Origin: Cristatella mucedo
Taxonomy: Eukaryota; Bryozoa; Phylactolaemata; Cristatellidae
Length of the DNA stretch: 64,000 nt
Direction: 5' to 3'
NCBI GenBank assembly: GCA_009760855.2
Contig: WPIO01000009.1
Coordinates: forward strand, 4,309,001-4,373,000
In this document: positions 12,478-21,748 of the stretch, one piece after another
Layout of the letters: each line of letters begins with the position of its first letter
Position numbering within the stretch: the stretch's first letter is position 1
Notes under the pieces: model-generated
Told to the model about the DNA's origin: nothing
What the model saw: only the letters and a program-made list of their open reading frames with translations
Databases searched by the model: none
Made by a program: the position numbers and the translations under genes

Positions 12478-13439
12478 TTCTCACACAAAGCGAAACTTTT
12501 CAGACTTCGATAGTCTAAAGGAAAAACTGAGATATCAGACTATTAGTCTGTTTTAATATGTTAAAGCAGCTTGGCTTTATTCAGAGTTCACTTTAAGGTT
12601 AATTTTGAGATAAAAATGTTTGATGATAATAAAAGAGAAATAAGGAGTCCAATCAAAATCTATGTTAAACATAGATAGTGAATCTGCCAATGTAATTTAT
12701 AATCGAGTTGTGCTGTCATTACGTGATAATGCTGAATTGTTAATCAACAGAATTGTTGATCAACAGTAATGTTGGGTCTGTCTGGATTTTTCTTTGGTTC
12801 TCTTCCTCATTTTCAGTTGTAATTTCTGAGTACATCCAAATAGATGGCAGGTCTTTTGTGTAAACTCCGGAGTACTTAGTAAAGAAGAAATGCATTACAA
12901 ACTTAAGAAATCTTGATGATTCAATTTGTGCTCTTTGGTTTTTTAAGATCACTGAGTCGTATACCTAGAGATAAATGAAAGATTGATGATCTACGTAAAA
13001 TATTCAACACTCAATACCCTTAATCTTTTGAAGAAATAAATAAGGTTGTTTGGCTAATGAAAGTAATGGATGTTGACAAATTAGAAAAAGTTATCAATGT
13101 TAGGATTCTAGGAGGTTTCGACCCCGGTGTTTTAGCCCCCGGAAAGTTGGACCCGGACGGTTCATCAAGGGGATGTTTCAACCACGGAAGATTCGAACCA
13201 GGGTTTTCCGACCAAAGGATTATTCGACCCTAGGGCGAATCGACGGCAGCAGTTTCGACCACTCCTGACTATGGAGTATACAGGAATAATGAACAGCTTT
13301 GGAAGTTACCAATAACGTTTAATCCCTTACTTGGCTGTTACAAGACCCACAGCATATTACAAAAATTAGTTAAACAAGTTCAACTTGTGATCACCTGAAA
13401 TGTGCATCAACACATGTTTCAATTCAATATTCATATGCG
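12478..13439. other. PLE-1: broken coding-like sequence
   Basis: This is AT-rich sequence with short K/E/N-rich frames on the + strand but no domain I can name. It includes the repeated-motif block at 13112-13264. It is probably decayed element DNA. Confidence 0.3.
13112..13264 (+). repeat. Degenerate short-period repeat, core TTCGACC
   Basis: About nine variants of GTTTCGACCC occur in 150 bases, spaced mostly 16-20 bases apart (for example near 13115, 13222 and 13251). In one frame they read as an imperfect series of F-D/E-P-G motifs, so this could be a decayed coding repeat of about six residues. The period and copy number are read by eye. Confidence 0.5.
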
Positions 13440-13800
13440 CAATTAAGAATGTGACAAATATGCCATCGCTTTCAGGTACGTGGACGTGTCTTGTCAGGCA
13501 ACAAACAATACAGTGCAGCGGGTTTGTATGCCCTCACCAAAGACAAAGTGGAAGGTGTACACAGTTGATAGAATAATGCTGGAACAGCTTTGAATGTGTC
13601 ATTGCCTAGCCACTGCTTGGAACGCACCATCGCATCTACATCAGTGCGATCGCCCATAACTATAGTTCTCGGCCCGCGTGTGTCACTTTGCGAATCGTGG
13701 AGCATTAAGTTACGAAATTTTTCCGGTATATCAAAAGTCGCATTCGTTGTGGCAGCTATAATGAGTGCCAGGTCGAAATTGGGATTTGGCATTCTAAGCG
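13440..13800 (-). pseudogene. MULE-type transposase fragment
   Basis: On the - strand a frame encodes sequence typical of the start of the catalytic region of Mutator-like (MULE) transposases of animals. There is an IPEKFRNL block, then QWLGNDTFKAVPALFYQLC, where D in the (G)DGTFK-like motif would be the first catalytic residue, and then ALYCLLPDKT. It is only about 110 codons long, with no initiation region and no rest of the DDE domain. LINE-A abuts it at 13806. It is a host-type transposon fragment nested in PLE-1, not part of the virus-like gene set. Confidence 0.65.
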
Positions 13801-13805
13801 ATTCA

Positions 13806-14700
13806 TTTGGCTCTGCCAGCATATCTCCAGTTGAATCAGCTCGAAATCTAGGTGTCATATTCCAAAGCGACCTCTCGTTAGACGACCACATCAGCTCCAC
13901 AGTCAAATCCGCCTATTTTCAGCTTCATAACATTGCTAAAATTCGGGCCTGTTTAGATAAAAATACCACGTCCAAGTTGGTCAATGAATTCGTGACATCT
14001 CGTCTCGACTTCTGCAACTCACTGCTCACTGGCCTACCAGCATGTGCGATCAGGCGATTGCAGCTGGTGCAAAACTCTGCTGCTAGGCTTGTCTGTCGTG
14101 AGCGTCGCAGTTGCCACATTACTCCACTTCTCTCCGACCTGCACTGGCTACCAGTCAAGCAACGGATTGACTTCAAGGTTTTGTCGCTCACTTTTAGGTC
14201 CCTTCATTCTATGGCTCCAGCCTATCTGTCAGATATACTACCCCATCAGGCCAAGCATCGTACCACCCGCTTTTCGGAATCCAGCAGTCTAGAAATACCT
14301 CATACAAACCTTAAATTCTTTGGAGACCGTGCATTTAGTTCATATGCTCCCAAAGCCTGGAACTCTCTCCCGACCTGCGTCAGAACATCCCCTGACCTGA
14401 CCACATTTAAAAGGAACCTAAAAACACACCTATTTAGGACAGCATTCAGTGGGTCCCTGTGATTCGTCCTTGATGTGCTTATGCGTGCTGACACTGTGCA
14501 TGCTGCCACTAACCACATTTGCATGCTGACCCTGTGCATGTCATCCCTAACCATATTATTCATTTTGTTTGTTTTTTCAAGCATGATTTTACCTATCTTT
14601 CAATTGCATGTCACTTTACAGCAAATGTAAAGCGCCTAGAGAGAGATTAAGTTCTCTGAGGGCGCTTTATCAAGTGAATTATTATTATTATTATCATTAC
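13806..14700 (+). mobile_element. LINE-A, 5'-truncated, well preserved 3' part
   Basis: This begins mid-ORF (FGSASISPVESARNLG) and runs in one open frame through LHWLPVKQRIDFKVLSLTF to a stop near 14462. The 3' UTR and tail GCGCTTTATCAAGTGAATTA plus ATT repeats follow. It is the best-preserved C-terminus of the family here, about 218 LINE codons without a break, implying a fairly recent insertion. A longer open frame starting at 13590 is an accidental fusion with the MULE fragment's opposite strand. Confidence 0.85.
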
Positions 14701-14934
14701 AGATTTCCTAAAAGACAAAGTGAGTAATCCTAGTAGCCTAACAAAAGTAAAAACTATCCTAAGAACTTAGTTGAAAAAATGGTAGAAATAACTAGAAAAA
14801 GTATAAAAAATTAACTAAATGTAACTAATCTTATTTTCCTTATGTTTTTGTTTCATGCTTTTGTTTTTGTTTTTTGTTTTATGTTTTTTTGTTTAAGCTA
14901 AAAGTCAGCAGGATTTAATTTTTTCTATTCGGTG
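14701..14934. other. PLE-1 filler, T-rich
   Basis: AT-rich sequence with a TTTTGTTTTT-rich block at about 14840-14890. There are short lysine-rich frames only. No gene can be called. Confidence 0.3.
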
Positions 14935-15440
14935 GCAGGTGCACTACAGACTTTAACTTGATCAAGTTTTAACCTCAAATTAAGTCTGGGCTCAGAGTTG
15001 TAGTATTCTTTAGTAATGTAGCACCCATCTAGGATACATGTAACTCCAAAGTTGTTTCTAGTTTCTGAAAGATTTCTCCGGAGCCTGCAATTTTTATAGG
15101 TCTGTTCCTTCGGTCAAAGAAAAAAATTGGCCTGCTTCTGAAATAAAATCAAACTTCAATAGTTGATCTTTGGCTCAAACCATATCCGTAGAAATCTAAA
15201 TCTTTGCTTGCTCGATCTATCTTACATTCGAGGCCTGGAGGCATTTCATGAGTAATGTAAATATAAGCACTTAGATATGGCTTAGAACCCTATGAAAACT
15301 TTTCCTCAACATGTAATCTAGCAGGTTTATTTTTAGGAATAACAATTTTTTCATGGTCGAGGACAACAAATTTTTTCTCACTGACAACCGGGCCTCGCGG
15401 AAATCGCTCTGAGTTTTGATTCCATTTTTCTGTTTAGTAT
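14935..15440 (-). pseudogene. PLE-1: unknown protein, decayed
   Basis: The - strand has a readable stretch from about 15400 to 15170. It contains EKKFVVLDHEKIVIPKN and YLSAYIYITHEMPPGLECKI, broken by one stop, and then continues in shifted frames towards 14935. The sequence is lysine/isoleucine-rich, like the other element genes. It lies downstream of the protease on the same strand and could be the next gene of a leftward operon-like set. I do not recognise the fold. Confidence 0.4.
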
Positions 15441-15477
15441 AGGACTTTTTGTTTAAAATAAAAATTAATTAAAAAGG

Positions 15478-15850
15478 TAAGTCAATTGTTGTCCCAAAGT
15501 AATTAAGCTCCATCAACTTTAAGGCACAGTGTTCCACAGTCTGTTTGGCTGTAGTCTTGTAATGTAAAAGTTGTAAAACTTTGAGTTGTCCCAAGATAAT
15601 CAATTACTTCTGGCAATGGGACTGCTCGCTCGGAATGAGTCAAAGTAGAAACATTTATCATTAGATTTTTTTAGTGCCACTCACTGATAAATTGCTCGAT
15701 CAGATTTACCAGTGTTGCATATGAAAGTCTCATAGTCGTTTGGTGTCATTGAGATTAGTTAATCTCTAGCAACTACTCCACGGAAGTCTTTAATATGTAG
15801 GTCTTTGACGTACTCAAGTATTTCAGTGTCTGTTAATGCTGAACTTTTGA
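15478..15850 (-). pseudogene. PLE-1: adenovirus-type cysteine protease, decayed
   Basis: Three blocks in order on the - strand match the layout of the adenovirus/Polinton virion-maturation protease family. First is TDTEILEYVKDLHIKDFRGV, the conserved FRGV block near the N-terminus. Second is a block ending YFDSF (CFYFDSFRASSP), where the family has the conserved Asp of its active site. Third is LQDYSQTDCGTLCLK, with the catalytic-cysteine CG motif and a preceding Gln/Asp. The His-containing block expected before YFDSF is disrupted by a stop and no His is visible. Two stops and one frameshift inactivate it. In the family this enzyme cleaves capsid precursors. It lies divergently from the ATPase, with a tandem repeat between them. 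Confidence 0.6.
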
Positions 15851-15852
15851 TT

Positions 15853-15905
15853 TTTTCCTAAACTGTTGAAAGTTTTATTTTTTCCTAAACTGTTGAAAGT
15901 TTTAT
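15853..15905. repeat. 27-bp direct duplication
   Basis: The sequence AAACTGTTGAAAGTTTTATT plus TTTTCCT is present twice in tandem, just upstream (on the - strand) of the protease. Confidence 0.7.
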
Positions 15906-15940
15906 TAAGTTCAGATAGCAGTTCTTCTTTTCCAATGGTC

Positions 15941-16116
15941 GGTGTGCTAGAACTCCGGTGCCTTTCGGTCGTCCACGTGTAGCACTCTGGTGCCTTTCGG
16001 TCGTCCACTTGCTAGTACTCCGGTGCCTTTCGGTCGTCCACGTGTGCTAGTATTCCGGTGCCTACGGCTGTTCTTCTTGATCGTCTATGTGTGTTAGAAC
16101 TCCGGTGCCTACAGCT
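15941..16116. repeat. 33-47 bp tandem repeat between protease and ATPase of PLE-1
   Basis: Five imperfect copies share the core CCGGTGCCTTTCGGTCGTCC, starting near 15941, 15977, 16010, 16043 and 16090. The last two are altered (GCCTACGGCTG or GCCTACAGCTG). The block lies between two divergent genes of PLE-1. It is richer in GC than its surroundings. Confidence 0.8.
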
Positions 16117-16319
16117 GAATCTACAGTATTTCTTAGTTTAACAAACTTTGACTTTTTGTTTTTCACAGATAGCACATACTGCCTTTACCATTCCTCGGGG
16201 GACCTTTGGGACTTTGGATTTCAGTGTGTTCAGTGTGAAGATTGTCTGAAGGCTTTTTAAATTTCTAGCAGTAAATATTTGGTTCCATTTCTATTATATA
16301 AAACACTTTTTTAGTATAG

Positions 16320-17010
16320 GAAAGGAATTTTGAAGGTTCGCGCATTCAACTTTGGACAAGACATTAAAACTGGACACACAGAATCACTGCCTAGTGTTCC
16401 CACTAGAGTGCTAGTACTTGGTTCTAGAGGCTCTGGAAAGTTAGTCATGAATTGGATCTTTGACGGAATGCTTAGCTGTGACTCTTGTACAATGATTGCT
16501 TCAAGCCTCGACCAGAAGTTATACCGTAGTCTTTGATCTGTGACAGATAGCACAGCTAAAAGTCTTTACGTTTGGATCATTGAAATTAAAGAAATGCCAG
16601 ATGTTGACTCATATACAACTGTAGAAATGTTCCTGTCCTTGATCATTTGATTACAGAAGATAAAACAAAGATTCTAGATTACTTCAAACGAGGGCATCGC
16701 GAAGGACTGAATATATTTTACCTTGCACAAAGATTCACAAATATTTCTAGGCGTTAAATCAGGAATAATATAGACATGGTAAAATTTTTTAAACGGAATG
16801 CAACAGAAATTGACAACATCCGAGGAGCATACAGTTGTGACATCGATCGTATAAAATTTTGCGATTGGGTAAACTCATGTACACGGAATCATTTTAGTTG
16901 CGATGTACTTGACATAACTAAAACTGAATCAAAAAGACGCTTTCGGTAGATAGACAGCGACGGTAAACAATTGATTGCAACATTTAATGAAAAAGCGCAA
17001 TATATATAGG
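16320..17010 (+). pseudogene. PLE-1: genome-packaging ATPase (FtsK/HerA, A32-like), decayed
   Basis: The + strand encodes VLVLGSRGSGK, a Walker A/P-loop, followed by L where S/T is usual. It is preceded by KVRAFNFGQDI and a short linker, as in packaging ATPases of Polintons and nucleocytoplasmic-type viruses. After a frameshift and stops the distal half reads LDHLITEDKTKILDYF (Walker B region; acidic residues shifted to an H in this copy), GLNIFYLAQRF (the sensor Q segment) and then IDMVKFFKRNATEIDNI. The order and spacing fit a family of roughly 220-250 residues. In the family this motor pumps DNA into capsids. At least three stops/frameshifts are present. The start is unclear; no clean ATG precedes the P-loop. 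Confidence 0.65.
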
Positions 17011-17029
17011 AAAATTTAAGCGGAAAGAC

Positions 17030-17514
17030 TTACTCGAAATCAAAGAAGTATCGAGGGAGCGTACAAGAAGCACTGGCCTATGAAAACAGAATCCATCAAA
17101 AGACCTACTTGACACAACATAACTTCAAAATGATCTCAAAGTTCAAAGACTTGAACCAGAAATTGCAGGTAGAGATTATGCTGAATCTCATTTGAATCAT
17201 CGGGCGTTAGAAAGATCAACTGAAAAAACTGGAAATATAGTTAGCGAAAAGCTTAAGAAAGTTCGTCCAGGACTTGCTTAGCAAATGGAAACAAGAAAGG
17301 CAATAGACCAACACATCTGGATGTCTTTAGAACATAGAAAAAATTCAGACTTTTTGATTACCCTAGAATTATAAAGCAGTTGAAGAAGAAAAGATGAAAA
17401 AAGTAATTAGAATGGCAAATAATGCAAAGACAAATGCAGCAATAACCCTGGGGAAAAGGGAGGCTATTGAAACTGCTCAAAACGCTGTTGCAGAACAACT
17501 TAGCATCCTCCCAA
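17030..17514 (+). pseudogene. PLE-1: unknown basic protein, N-terminal part
   Basis: Broken lysine/glutamate-rich frames include YSKSKKYRGSVQEALAYENR and, shifted, ALERSTEKTGNIVSEKLKKV. The sequence continues with KREAIETAQNAVAEQLSI. The LINE-B insertion at 17515 interrupts it, and it probably continues at 17866. It lies just after the packaging ATPase. No domain is recognised. Confidence 0.35.
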
Positions 17515-17865
17515 TATATATGCACTTATGTATCTTCGCCTGTCAATCCATAAAGCCATAAAGGCTATGTGGGTGTTACGCAGGAGAGTTTTGTATAGCG
17601 TACTCATAGCCCAAGCGACTTTTGGTATGCATTCGGTAGCCAACAGACTTCCTCTCACGCAGCAAAGAGAAAGTAGGAAGCATAGCAGAGTCATGAGGGC
17701 AGTTGAGGTAGTGAGTAGCATGGAAGTAGCAGCTCAGGACCGCTGGAAAGGATGAGCCATAGTCAACAGCATGAGGGCAGTTGTCATTGTGTAAGAATCG
17801 TGGAAGTGAGTTCTACAGTATAGGACCTGCAGAGCTGAAGCTTCTGTCTCCAACGGTCTTCCAAG
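17515..17865 (-). mobile_element. LINE-B 3' end inserted in PLE-1
   Basis: The reverse complement matches the 3' region of LINE-B copies at 50030-50720 and 54650-55810. It includes the TACCGAATGCRTACCGAAAG block, GCGCTATACAAAACTCTCCT and the ACACCCACATGGTCTTTATG tail. It interrupts an AT-rich element gene whose frame resumes at about 17866. Confidence 0.75.
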
Positions 17866-18640
17866 TACTGGTGCACCAAAATAAACTGATGCATTTCATG
17901 ATGCTGTAGAAGAAATTAAAGAACCAGAAAAATACGACTTACTAGGTATTCTCAAAGGTGAACATTCTAGATATGTTCCTGTAAGTAAAGAAAGATTGGT
18001 GGAGCGAATTACTGAAACTAATAAGGATTTAAGTATTAATAGAATCTTAGCTAAACTAAAAAAAAGCAGAGGATTCAGTTGAACCGGATAAAGCAGCTTT
18101 GGAGACACCGGTCAGGATAAATGTGATTATACTAAAAATTATTTCGAAAAGCTCCCAGATAAGCGCAGAAAAAAATAGAAACTGATTACAAGAAAATACC
18201 AGTTCCTTTCAAGAATGAATTACTTGAGATAGTGAATGAGAAAGGCACAGGATATTTACATCATGGAATGAGAAAAATGGTGGATCATCTAGTTGAGGAT
18301 AACCCGAATCCAGTGGTAGTGAAATTATATTTTGTGTTAAATACCATCGGAGATAAAATGAGCCCTAAAGATACAAAGCTTTTAATGTTTGTTTGGGGGA
18401 AATTTGGAACTGTTGGAATAAAGCCTAAACCAATGTTCGGGCTGAAAGCAATCGAAGGTGTTCCGTTGGTTGCTAAAAAAGGAATCCGAAGTCCTCGAGA
18501 AACTTGAATTAGGAATTCGCGACCTTGCTGCTGGAAACACCGGAGTAATAAGTTCGATTAGTTCGGCAGTAGAGTACCTTCGGGAGGACTCAAAATGCTC
18601 CAAAGAGATACATCGCTAGAATTAACAAACTTTTGCATGA
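17866..18640 (+). pseudogene. PLE-1: unknown protein, C-terminal part
   Basis: The + frames read HDAVEEIKEPEKYDLLGILK, then SKERLVERITETNKDLSINR. Further on is an open stretch to 18507 with GTGYLHHGMRKMVDHLVEDN and KLLMFVWGKFGTVGIKPKP. A shifted LRELGIRD-like tail with a serine-rich segment follows. The glycine-rich middle is suggestive of a structural or DNA-binding virion protein, but I do not recognise a family. It lies between the ATPase and the first of the capsid-type genes. Several frameshifts. Confidence 0.4.
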
Positions 18641-18669
18641 CCTTAGTGTATAGAAGTGTCTGAACTTGT

Positions 18670-19470
18670 AAAAATGTATCAGATAATGTCGAACAATCCA
18701 GAAGGATATGTGCTTCAGGCACTACGAATCAAATTAGAGTACGCACAACTGATCCAGTTATTCTTAGGAGCAAGAAGTTTAAGATCTATTTTAAAAAGTT
18801 CATAGGAACTAATTCTACGAAGAACATAACTGATTCGAATAACCCCTTTTTTTACAGAATATCCGGTGGCTCTGAGCAAACGGTAACAGTTAGGCCTGGA
18901 ATTTATTCAGCTGTCTCTGATTATGTCAACATAGGAATCGCAGATACTGTAAATAATTCGGTGACAAAATCTGGAACTACTGCTGATAAGTTCGAGCTTA
19001 GAATTGATACTGCTACTTTGAACTCGTGGATTAAGATGCCTGCGGGATGGAGATTTCTAGCTAGTAAATCGAGTATTTCAAGATTCCTTGTTTTCACTGG
19101 CAATGCTTATACTACTGATCCTAGTTTTAGTCCTAGTGTTACAGGTGTAATGAACTGTGCTCCAAAGTTAAATTTGTTTCTGAAAAAGAAGTGTTTGTCT
19201 CCAATGTAAACTTAATAGTTGTATATTGTAATCTTGTTGCTGGTGGATCTAGTTACATAAAATGAAAACAATCGCAATCAATTAAAAGTTTTGAATAGAA
19301 TTTTTATCCTTGGGAACAAATGGTTTACGAACCGAATACAATTGAATACCATAATGTTTCAGGAGAGACAGCTTCTGACATAGAGATTACTGTTACTAAG
19401 AAGACCAAAATGTTTTAGACTTTGGTGGCGAACAGTTCATAGTTGTTATCAAAATTGTAGAGGTATAATG
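18670..19470 (+). pseudogene. PLE-1: beta-rich virion-type protein, decayed
   Basis: The readable stretch ISGGSEQTVTVRPGIYSAVS is followed by beta-rich sequence to about 19209. After a frameshift comes a block with NFYPWEQMVYEPNTIEYHNV and an end reading DFGGEQFIVVIKIVEV just before 19473. The end resembles the residual tail at 42263-42350 of PLE-2, which likewise sits immediately upstream of the penton-like gene. A jelly-roll capsid or spike protein is my inference from the strand-rich pattern and position; no diagnostic motif proves it. Confidence 0.45.
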
Positions 19471-19473
19471 TAA

Positions 19474-20619
19474 GAATGTCGATAATATTAACAGGAACAA
19501 GTATTTCCGATGCAAAGATATCAAGTCCACCAGTATAATAATAATAATAACAATGCACTTGATAAAGCGCCCTCAGAGAACTTAATCTCTTTCTAGGCGC
19601 TTTACATTTGCATCAAAGGGAAATGCAATTGAATGCTAACTAAATACATGCTTGAAAAACAAACAGAATGAATAATATGGTTAGGGGTGACATGCACAGG
19701 GTCAGCAAGCACATGTTGTTAGTGGCAGCATGCACAGTGTCAGCATGCATAAACACATGAAGGACGAATCACAGGGACCCACTAAATGCTGTCCTAAATA
19801 GGTGTGTTTTTAAGTTCCTTTTAAATGTGGTCAGGTCAGGGGATGTTCTGACGCAGGTCGGGAGGGAGTTCCAGGCTTTGGGAGCATACGAGCTGAATGC
19901 ACGGTCTCCAAAGGATTTAAGGTTTGTACGAGGTATTGGTAGACTGTTGGATTCCGAAAAGCGGGTGGTACGATGCTTGGCCTAATGGGGCAGTATATCG
20001 GAGAGATAAACTGGAGCCATAGAATGAAGGGACCTAAAAGTGAGCGACAAAACCTTGAAGTCAATCCGTTGCTTGACTGGTATCCAGTGCAGGTCGGCGA
20101 GAAGTGGAGTAATGTGGCAACTGCGACGCTCACGACAGACAAGCCTAGCAGCAGAGTTTTGCACCAGCTGCAATCGCCCGATCGCTTGCTGGTAGGCCAA
20201 TAAGCAGTAAGTTGCAAAAGTCGAGACGGGATGTCACGAATGCATGGACCAACTTGGATGTGGTATCCTTATCTAAACAAGCAGTATTACTCTGATCTGA
20301 TGATTATAAAGTTGGATTACGAAGAGTTCAATTCGTGTATACTAACAAAGTTGTCTTGAATGCTGTTGCAAATGTAAATGATATGCTAGGCTTTAAAAGA
20401 TCTATGACTGATCATGTTGCAGTTTCAATTAAAGTTCCTCCACGGTATTATGATTCGACGAGAGTCTTAGCTACCCTGAATTTTTTATTGAGAAATAGTG
20501 AACCTTATCCGGAAGCTACAGTTGATGATTACTTTGATCCTACTGCAAAGAAGGAATTAGGAATTAGATACAGCGTGGACGTGGACGATAAGATAATAAT
20601 GCAAGCAGTAGGTGATTAA
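19474..20619 (+). pseudogene. PLE-1: penton/minor-capsid-like protein, split by LINE-A
   Basis: ATG at 19474 opens a frame (MSIILTGTSISDAKISS) that is interrupted at about 19535 by a LINE-A insertion. It resumes at about 20285 and runs to a stop at 20617-20619. The resumed part has RVQFVYTNKVVLNAVANVND and VAVSIKVPPRYYDSTRVLAT, aligning in order with RIEFTYVTTPVANISATNNA and YSYVTVTPGFYSSGSLCMAL of the PLE-2 gene at 41797-42255. One in-frame stop lies beside the insertion point. By analogy with Polinton gene sets this is the likely minor capsid (penton) protein. It is placed two genes before the major capsid in both elements. Confidence 0.55.
19535..20284 (-). mobile_element. LINE-A inserted in the PLE-1 penton-like gene
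   Basis: The tail ATT repeats (read as AATAATAAT) stand at 19538, followed by the family 3' hairpin and C-terminal ORF sequence in reverse. The element is 5'-truncated at about 20284. CAGTATA on the left and CAGTATT on the right look like a target-site duplication. The flanking gene is in the same frame on both sides of the insertion. Confidence 0.85.
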
Positions 20620-20639
20620 GTTGTTCTCTTACGTAGTAA

Positions 20640-21104
20640 TGCAGCTGGTTCTACTAGATCAATTTGAGACACACTAGGATTAGTTCTAATGAACAAGGCT
20701 CCTTCGATCAACAAAGTATGGTAGGCGAAACTCCTTATGAAGCGATAGAAAAAAGCTATGTACTTTTCTGGTATTTACAAGGCGTGGAATAAAATGATGT
20801 TTCCAGATAAAAAAAAAAGTGTGGATTAGTGTAGATTGTGACTTGGTTAATCCAGATATGGACTAAATAGAGTACAAACTTGGATTTTCATCACAGTGAT
20901 TTTCTTTTTTACGTCATAGATTTGTCTAAAACCTGGAGAGTAAGTTGGCATACATTTACTAATACTATGTTTTTCTCGACAGGAGGTGATGTTGAAGCAA
21001 TAAGTACTTTTAAAATTAGTTTGACAGATCAAAATGGATATCAAGTTGATGTAGTTTCTGATGTGATGATCACCATAGACATTTCGAAATTATATAGAGA
21101 ATAG
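20640..21104 (+). pseudogene. PLE-1: conserved virion-type gene, decayed
   Basis: Near 20728-20805 two frames give GETPYEAIEKSY and KAMYFSGIYKAWNKMMFP. They correspond to a NEEIKKAMYFSGAYVAWNK stretch in the same position of PLE-2 (41740-41800). The last part is open from 20880 to 21104 and ends ISTFKISLTDQNGYQV and MITIDISKLYRE. It follows the penton-like gene in both elements, and could be its C-terminal half rather than a separate gene. Frameshifts prevent deciding. Confidence 0.45.
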
Positions 21105-21114
21105 AAAGTTACGC

Positions 21115-21620
21115 CAGAATTGGGCCTGGCAAGATAACTGGAAGAGATTTTTCGATGCATGGCACTGGTGTACTTAATAAATTCATTGGTGGCATCGGAA
21201 AAGTCGCTCCTGCGATTTCTGGAATGACAAGCCGTGGTGTAAATATTGCTAAACAAAAGGAATTGAAATGCATCAAACACGAAAACTTGTTGAACTGCAG
21301 ACAAAGAAAGAAAAGGTTGACCAAGAGTACGCTCAGAAACGTAGAGAACTTGAGGAAAAACTTGAAGGAGAACGTATGAAAAAGGAATTCGAATATAGTA
21401 CTAGAGAGAGAGACGGGAAAAGGAAGAAGATTAGGACCTTAAAATTAAAGAGATTCAAGAACCGTGAGATTAAACCGAAGCTATGATAAAAAACTGGAGC
21501 TGAAGAAAAAACGAAAGCTAAATATGTGGTAAGGCCAAAGCCTGAAACTGAGGGTTACTCGGAGGCTTGAAAGAATGTGATGCAACAGCTGGCAAAGGAA
21601 TCGAACGAGTCACAAAAAAG
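21115..21620 (+). pseudogene. PLE-1: small core-like protein with coiled coil
   Basis: A glycine/serine segment (GVLNKFIGGIGKVAPAISGM) is followed, after one frameshift near 21260, by a long charged helix KLVELQTKKEKVDQEYAQKR and further E/K/R-rich heptads to about 21486. PLE-2 has the same order at 41040-41445, a GKDHGKDI-type segment followed by a lysine/glutamate coiled coil. This may be a minor core or scaffold protein; that role is inferred only from position and composition. Confidence 0.45.
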
Positions 21621-21748
21621 AAATTTGCATGTCCAAGTTCGCCAGAACTAACAAGGCTTGATGGCTACGGGCGGATACATGGGGAAAATCGGAGCTGAGT
21701 TATATTTGCAGAGCAAGAAATTAGATTTTACTTTTTCATAGAGAAGAA

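Noticed and set aside
13590..14462. A 290-codon fusion gene
   Set aside because: The first part is the non-coding strand of the MULE fragment; only the part after about 13806 is real coding sequence, from LINE-A.
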